Notes under the pieces: model-generated
Seen by the model: only the letters and a program-made list of their open reading frames with translations
Told to the model about the DNA's origin: nothing
The model's database searches: none
Part shown: positions 59,941 to 64,000 of the stretch, in pieces
Numbering within the stretch: position 1 is the stretch's first letter
How the letters are laid out: every line of letters begins with the position of its first letter
Translations under genes and position numbers: made by a program
Assembly: GCA_044341025.1 (NCBI GenBank)
Contig: JBIISM010000004.1
Location: 124,001 to 188,000 of the forward strand
Length of the DNA stretch: 64,000 nucleotides
Reading direction: 5' to 3'
Source of the DNA: JABMMZ01 sp044341025
Lineage (GTDB): Bacteria > Bacteroidota > Bacteroidia > NS11-12g > UBA955

Positions 59941-61329
59941 ATGACATTAATTAAATCAATATCAGGCTTTAGAGGTACGATTGGCGGTATCCCAGATGAG
60001 AACTTAACACCTTTAGATATTGTTAAATTTGCTTCTGCATACGGCGCTTGGGTGCTTAGTAAAGACAAAGGAAAGCTTGTCATTATTGGCAGAGATGCAA
60101 GAATATCGGGCAAAATAGTTTCTGACTTGGTTGTATCTACCTTGTTGTCAATGGGCCTAGATGTTATAAATTTGGGTTTGTCAACTACGCCTACGGTTGA
60201 AATGGCTGTAAAACTTGAAGAAGCCGCTGGTGGAATAATACTAACTGCTAGCCACAATCCAAAGCAATGGAATGCACTTAAATTGTTGAACAATTTAGGT
60301 GAGTTTATATCTGGAGCAGAAGCGTCAAAGGTATTGGAAATTGCAGAATCACAAGCTTTCGAATATGCAGACATCAACTCTTTAGGCACATACGCCGAAG
60401 ACAATAGCTATCTGCAAAAACACATTGATGAGATTTTAAAACTTCCATTGGTTGATGTTGCTGCAATAAAAGAAAAGAAATTCATCATAGTGGTTGATGC
60501 TGTAAATTCTAGTGGTGGCATCGCTGTGCCAATGCTTTTAAAAGCCTTGGGGGTTGAGCAAATCATTGAATTAAATTGCGAACCAACTGGACATTTCGCT
60601 CACAATCCTGAACCACTTCCAGAACATTTAACAGAGCTATCATCAATGGTTAAAAACAAAAAAGCCCATTTAGGCATTTGTGTAGACCCAGATGTTGACC
60701 GATTGGCATTGGTCGGTGAAGACGGAGGAATGTTTGGAGAAGAGTATACTTTGGTTGCAGTTGCTGACTACATTTTAAAACACACTTCAAAAGGCAATAC
60801 GGTTTCAAATTTATCGTCAACAAGGGCTTTAAAAGACATCACAGAAAAAGCAGGTGGCATATACAGTGCAAGTGCTGTTGGAGAAGTGAATGTTGTAGAA
60901 ATGATGAAGGAAACCAATGCTGTTATTGGTGGGGAAGGCAATGGAGGAATTATATATCCTGACTTGCACTATGGTCGTGATGCTTTGGTTGGAATAGCCC
61001 TGTTTCTAAGTTCACTTTCCAAATCGGGTAAAACCTGCACGGCATTAAGAATGAGTTTCCCTAATTATGTTATTTCTAAAAACAAAGTTGATTTGACTAA
61101 AGACATCAACCCCGACGATGTCTTAGAAAAGATAAAGGAAAAATATAAAAATTTTGAAATCAACACAGTCGATGGGGTTCGAATAGATTTTGACGAAGAT
61201 TGGATACATTTGAGAAAATCAAACACCGAGCCTATTATCCGTATATATGCTGAAAGCAAATCGGAGACAACAGCAAGAAATTTAACAATGAAAATCATCA
61301 AAGACATTGGTGAAATTGCAAATCAATAA
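59941..61329 (+). CDS. glmM: Phosphoglucosamine mutase
   Basis: Converts glucosamine 6-phosphate to glucosamine 1-phosphate for peptidoglycan and lipid A precursors. The 462-residue alpha-D-phosphohexomutase starts MTLIKSISGFRGTIGG and has the phosphorylated Ser in TASHNPKQWNALKLLN (about S103), the Mg-binding DPDVDRLAL, the sugar-binding GEGNGGIIYP and the phosphate-binding RKSNTEPIIRIYAES. In Bacteroidota this protein type is taken as GlmM; phosphomannomutase/phosphoglucomutase activity cannot be excluded by sequence. Confidence 0.93.
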   Translation: MTLIKSISGFRGTIGGIPDENLTPLDIVKFASAYGAWVLSKDKGKLVIIGRDARISGKIVSDLVVSTLLSMGLDVINLGLSTTPTVEMAVKLEEAAGGIILTASHNPKQWNALKLLNNLGEFISGAEASKVLEIAESQAFEYADINSLGTYAEDNSYLQKHIDEILKLPLVDVAAIKEKKFIIVVDAVNSSGGIAVPMLLKALGVEQIIELNCEPTGHFAHNPEPLPEHLTELSSMVKNKKAHLGICVDPDVDRLALVGEDGGMFGEEYTLVAVADYILKHTSKGNTVSNLSSTRALKDITEKAGGIYSASAVGEVNVVEMMKETNAVIGGEGNGGIIYPDLHYGRDALVGIALFLSSLSKSGKTCTALRMSFPNYVISKNKVDLTKDINPDDVLEKIKEKYKNFEINTVDGVRIDFDEDWIHLRKSNTEPIIRIYAESKSETTARNLTMKIIKDIGEIANQ

Positions 61330-61364
61330 TTAGACCTTTACAGGAAAAAAAATAAAGTTAAAAC

Positions 61365-62465
61365 ATGTCATTACAGTGTGGTATCGTAGGACTTCCAAAC
61401 GTTGGTAAATCTACCCTCTTCAATTGCCTTAGCAATGCTAAAGCCCAAGCAGCAAATTTCCCTTTTTGCACAATAGAACCCAATGTTGGTGTAATAACTG
61501 TTCCTGATGAACGCCTACAAAAGCTTACTGAAATAGCTAAGCCGCAAAACATTGTTCCAGCAACAGTAGAAATTGTAGATATTGCTGGCTTGGTTAAAGG
61601 AGCCAGTAAAGGCGAAGGCTTGGGCAATCAATTTTTAGGAAATATTAAAAGCACTCAGGCCATATTGCATGTTCTGAGATGTTTTGAAGATGATAATATT
61701 ATACACGTAGATGGTTCTGTTAATCCTATAAGAGACAAAGAAATTATAGACACAGAGCTGCAATTAAAAGACCTCGAAGCAGTTGAAAACAGGCTGCTAA
61801 GGGTTCAAAAGCAAGCAAAGGCAGGTGACAAAGATGCCGGTAAAATTGCGGATGCATGTGAAAAATATATAGCCCATTTATTACAAGGACTAAATGCCCG
61901 TACAATGGACAGTTTAACAGATGAACAAAAAGTGCTTAGTGAAGACCTAAATTTGTTAACTGGCAAGCCTGTTTTGTATGTGTGCAATGTTGATGAAAAA
62001 AGTTTAATTAACAGCAACGCTTGGGTAGATCAAATACGCGAAATGGCAGCTATTGAAAATGCAGATGTTATGGTTATTTGCGCCGCTGCAGAGGCTGACA
62101 TTGCAGAATTAGAAGATCCTGAAGAAAGAGCAATGTTCTTAAATGATTTGGGAATGAGTGAAAGCGGTGTTGCCAAATTGATTAAAGCCGCCTATAAAAT
62201 GCTCAATTATATTACCTATTTTACCGTTGGTGAAAAGGAGGTTAGAGCTTGGACAATTACAAGAGGCATGAAAGCACCGCAGGCAGCTGCTGTGATCCAT
62301 ACAGACTTCGAAAAAGGATTTATTAGAGCAGAAGTAATTAAATACGATGATTACCTTCAATATGGCACCGAAGCAGCGATTAAAGAGGCTGGAAAGCTGG
62401 GTGTTGAGGGCAAAGAATATATAGTCAAAGATGGCGATTGTATGCATTTTAGATTCAACGTTTAA
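61365..62465 (+). CDS. ychF: Redox-regulated Obg-like ATPase YchF
   Basis: A 366-residue Obg-family ATPase: G1 GLPNVGKSTLFNCL (8-21), the phosphorylatable switch II region DIAGLVKGASKGEGLGNQFL (about 68-87), a non-canonical G4 (YVCNVDEKS, i.e. NVDE rather than NKxD, consistent with ATP use), a helical insert, and the C-terminal TGS domain (INYITYFTVGEKEVRAWTI, ending VKDGDCMHFRFNV). It binds ribosomes and is linked to stress tolerance in other bacteria. It lies 35 bp after glmM. Confidence 0.96.
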   Translation: MSLQCGIVGLPNVGKSTLFNCLSNAKAQAANFPFCTIEPNVGVITVPDERLQKLTEIAKPQNIVPATVEIVDIAGLVKGASKGEGLGNQFLGNIKSTQAILHVLRCFEDDNIIHVDGSVNPIRDKEIIDTELQLKDLEAVENRLLRVQKQAKAGDKDAGKIADACEKYIAHLLQGLNARTMDSLTDEQKVLSEDLNLLTGKPVLYVCNVDEKSLINSNAWVDQIREMAAIENADVMVICAAAEADIAELEDPEERAMFLNDLGMSESGVAKLIKAAYKMLNYITYFTVGEKEVRAWTITRGMKAPQAAAVIHTDFEKGFIRAEVIKYDDYLQYGTEAAIKEAGKLGVEGKEYIVKDGDCMHFRFNV

Positions 62466-62491
62466 AATAATTGGATTATTTAAAAAAAGCA

Positions 62492-62522
62492 TTTGTTTAA
62501 ATCAATATTAATCTTACTTTTG
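62492..62522 (+). promoter_or_regulatory. tRNA-Lys promoter
   Basis: TTTG (62492-62495), a 19-base spacer and TACTTTTG (62515-62522) match the Bacteroidota primary promoter exactly. The mature tRNA begins 13 bases later. Confidence 0.8.
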
Positions 62523-62535
62523 CACCACGTTTAAC

Positions 62536-62608
62536 GATTCCGTAGCTCAGCTGGTAGAGCATTACACTTTTAATGTAGTGGTCCTGGGTTCGAATCCCAG
62601 CGGGATCA
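62536..62608 (+). tRNA. tRNA-Lys (anticodon TTT)
   Basis: A 73-nt cloverleaf: acceptor GATTCCG/CGGGATC with discriminator A, D-arm AGCTCAGCTGGTAGAGC, anticodon loop CTTTTAA centred on TTT, and T-arm TGGGTTCGAATCCCA. The 3' CCA is not encoded. It is preceded by a consensus promoter and followed by a UUCG-capped terminator. Confidence 0.97.
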
Positions 62609-62614
62609 CAAGAC

Positions 62615-62642
62615 AAAAGCCTTCTTCGGAAGGCTTTTTTTA
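62615..62642 (+). terminator. tRNA-Lys terminator
   Basis: AAAAGCCTTC pairs with GAAGGCTTTT around a TTCG tetraloop, followed by a T-run. Confidence 0.93.
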
Positions 62643-62874
62643 TTTATAAAAATGAATTCATAAAGCCCGCTTTAATGAATGAATGTTATAAATAAAAAGT
62701 GCAATTGATGCCAATCAATTGCTTTTGTCTTGTGCAGAACCCTCGAAGCCTTGGGACCACGCAGTAATCCTGGCGGGATCACAAAACCCACATGGTTTCC
62801 ACGACAACAATAGGAAGACAAGTACCTACAACTATATCTATGAAAGGCAAAGAGGTTTAAAATATATCGATTTA
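62643..62874. other. Non-coding stretch with a repeat of the tRNA-Lys 3' end
   Basis: It contains a perfect inverted repeat GCAATTGAT-GCCA-ATCAATTGC (62701-62722), an inverted copy of bases just after the tRNA (CACAAGACAAAAGC at 62607-62620 versus GCTTTTGTCTTGTG at 62721-62734), and a direct repeat of the tRNA 3' end: AATCC followed two bases later by GCGGGATCACAA (62766-62784). A 63-codon frame without a start (62692-62883) runs through it. These are compatible with a decayed integration site or cassette; see findings. Confidence 0.6.
62773..62784 (+). repeat. Direct repeat of tRNA-Lys 3' end
   Basis: GCGGGATCACAA is identical to the tRNA-Lys 3' end and its next bases (62600-62611), 173 bases downstream of it; five further bases (AATCC) upstream of a two-base mismatch also match. 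Confidence 0.7.
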
Positions 62875-64000
62875 TTAAGGTAAAACTTTGATTAATCTAA
62901 TTGACATTCCAAAACCCATTTCAATTAATTCAGATTGAAAAAGATCCTGGCTACAATTACCAAATGAGTAGAAATAATATTTGAAAATATCTTGTTCATA
63001 CAATGTAAATTCATCTGTCATGGTTTCTTTTGAAAAATCACTAGTCCAATAATACGAACAACTACCATATACAGGATTACCAGCACTATAGACAAAACCA
63101 CCCTTAGTTGCAGAAAAGCCAGAACTATTAGTGTAAGTAATTACTTTATTATTAATCGGATCACCAGTGTTATAACTATATTTAAGCAAATCCTTCTCCC
63201 TATCATTAACTATTTTAAGAAGACTATCAAAATCATTTTTTTTGGGAAGCCTATACCCTAATGGCACAATCCCTCTACTATCATTTAAAGCGTAATAATT
63301 ATATACATATGCACCATTAGGTAATACTCTAAAACAGCCAATTTTAAATCTAGAATACATTTCCCATCTTAAGTCATCATATACTCTGGTTATTTGCTCA
63401 CCATTTAGATATTTAGTTGTTTTAAAATCTTCATCTGTCCATACAATACTGCCAATTTTAATTGAATTATGAGAATATGAAGGCTTAGTTGGGCTAATTT
63501 CAATTGAAGATTGATATGTATTAGTAAAATCTCCGCGCCAGCTACGAGCAGATGGAATTTCATTTCCTGAAGATTCAGCAATCAATCTATAAGAATCCAA
63601 TCTTATTTCAATGATTTTTTGAATTGGATTATTGTAACCATCATCCGTAATACCAGATTCATTGAATGTTATGACCATCTGTTTAGGGTCATTTTTTCTT
63701 TCATTTAACAAAGTGTCAAATAGCACTAAAAAACAATTCCTAGAAATTGAATCTATGTGGAAGTTATTTTTTAAATCATTTATTCTTTGATCTTCTCCAA
63801 AAATTAAAGTATTACCCCAAAATGAAAACCATTTTCCATCAACTTTATCATTTGTGTCAATTTGATTTTTTGTAATAACCCATATCTTTTGATTTATATT
63901 TTTTTGCCATGAAAGAAATTGCTTAAAAGATGAATCTTGCACCTGCGGTATTACATCACCATTGCGGTAGGTACTTACATTCAGGTTTTTACTTGTCCAA
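62875..64000 (-). CDS. FISUMP-domain protein (5' end beyond the window)
   Basis: At least 374 residues; the frame stays open to base 64000, and the first visible residues WTSKNLNVSTYRNGDVIPQV continue the family pattern, so the Met codon (GTG) at 63942 is not the real start. Two FISUMP (Fibrobacter succinogenes major paralogous) units are visible: one starting at the edge (KNLNV.TYRNGD.IP) and one in the C-terminal half (IGSIVWTDEDFKTTKYLNGEQI ... GIVPLGYRLPKKNDFDSL ... SSGFSATKGGFVYSAGNPVYGSCSYYWTSDF ... GMSIRLIKVL). The domains are found in surface or secreted proteins of Bacteroidota and Fibrobacteres; function is unknown. It is convergent toward the tRNA-Lys region. Confidence 0.85.
   Translation of the reverse strand, partial: WTSKNLNVSTYRNGDVIPQVQDSSFKQFLSWQKNINQKIWVITKNQIDTNDKVDGKWFSFWGNTLIFGEDQRINDLKNNFHIDSISRNCFLVLFDTLLNERKNDPKQMVITFNESGITDDGYNNPIQKIIEIRLDSYRLIAESSGNEIPSARSWRGDFTNTYQSSIEISPTKPSYSHNSIKIGSIVWTDEDFKTTKYLNGEQITRVYDDLRWEMYSRFKIGCFRVLPNGAYVYNYYALNDSRGIVPLGYRLPKKNDFDSLLKIVNDREKDLLKYSYNTGDPINNKVITYTNSSGFSATKGGFVYSAGNPVYGSCSYYWTSDFSKETMTDEFTLYEQDIFKYYFYSFGNCSQDLFQSELIEMGFGMSIRLIKVLP

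Noticed and set aside
62692..62883. 63-codon frame downstream of tRNA-Lys as a gene
   Set aside because: No ATG/GTG start in a suitable place, and it overlaps the end of the FISUMP gene; kept only as part of the repeat finding.
1..64000. CRISPR arrays, rRNA operons, insertion sequences or prophage genes
   Set aside because: No regularly spaced repeats, transposase motifs, rRNA sequence or phage structural genes were found on either strand.

Overview
The window comes from an AT-rich member of the Bacteroidota, most likely a free-living relative of the Chitinophagales/Sphingobacteriales. Supporting signs are the Bacteroidota -7 promoter box (TAnnTTTG and the TAnnTTCG variant) in front of many genes, the lack of clear Shine-Dalgarno sites, a type IX secretion sorting tail, DUF1501/DUF1800, DUF4159, DUF5777 and FISUMP proteins, an S46 dipeptidyl peptidase, and a TonB receptor with a carboxypeptidase-like N-terminal domain. 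Most of the window is ordinary chromosomal backbone with small operons, frequent 1-18 bp overlaps and well-formed terminators.

Layout. 1-11 kb: pfkA (cut by the left edge), a membrane coiled-coil protein, a MerR regulator with an M23 peptidase, alaS, rlmH, an OmpA-like lipoprotein, then a four-gene envelope cluster (cytochrome-like lipoprotein, OB-fold protein, YceI, DUF5777) and a 2-oxoacid dehydrogenase E2. 11-18 kb: MFS exporter, glycosyltransferase and acetyltransferase pair, SDR, TylF-like methyltransferase, a deoxyhypusine-synthase-like protein. 18-32 kb: cystathionine beta-synthase, an IcmF that stops before its mutase domain, acs, TonB receptor, flippase, yciH, lipid kinase, DUF4159, thiolase, lpxB. 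32-44 kb: a small membrane protein, M61 peptidase, rnpB, S46 peptidase, rsmI, lnt, lysA, ruvX, def, two cyclophilin lipoproteins. 44-52 kb: lolE-like permease, methyltransferase, rbfA, LysE, PnuC, a porin-like protein, a TlpA-type thioredoxin, an alkyltransferase-like protein, a beta-CASP nuclease. 52-64 kb: DUF1800/DUF1501 pair, RhlE helicase, ppk1, an endonuclease remnant, glmM, ychF, tRNA-Lys, and a FISUMP protein cut by the right edge.

Functional themes are envelope building (lpxB, lnt, lolE, glmM, flippase, OmpA, M23), translation and RNA maturation (alaS, rlmH, rsmI, rbfA, def, yciH, rnpB, tRNA-Lys), acyl-CoA and acetate metabolism (acs, thiolase, E2, IcmF half), and protein turnover (M61, S46). 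No CRISPR array, prophage, rRNA or insertion sequence was seen. The only stretch with a mobile or island flavour is the right end: downstream of tRNA-Lys lies an imperfect copy of the tRNA 3' end, followed by a FISUMP gene. The most interesting observations are the IcmF half-protein with its own promoter, the bacterial deoxyhypusine-synthase homologue that keeps the catalytic lysine but has lost the usual HHxxN segment, the CX4CH cytochrome cluster, a set of apparently leaderless promoters, and the tRNA-Lys repeat. No clearly new multi-gene defence or mobile system is visible.
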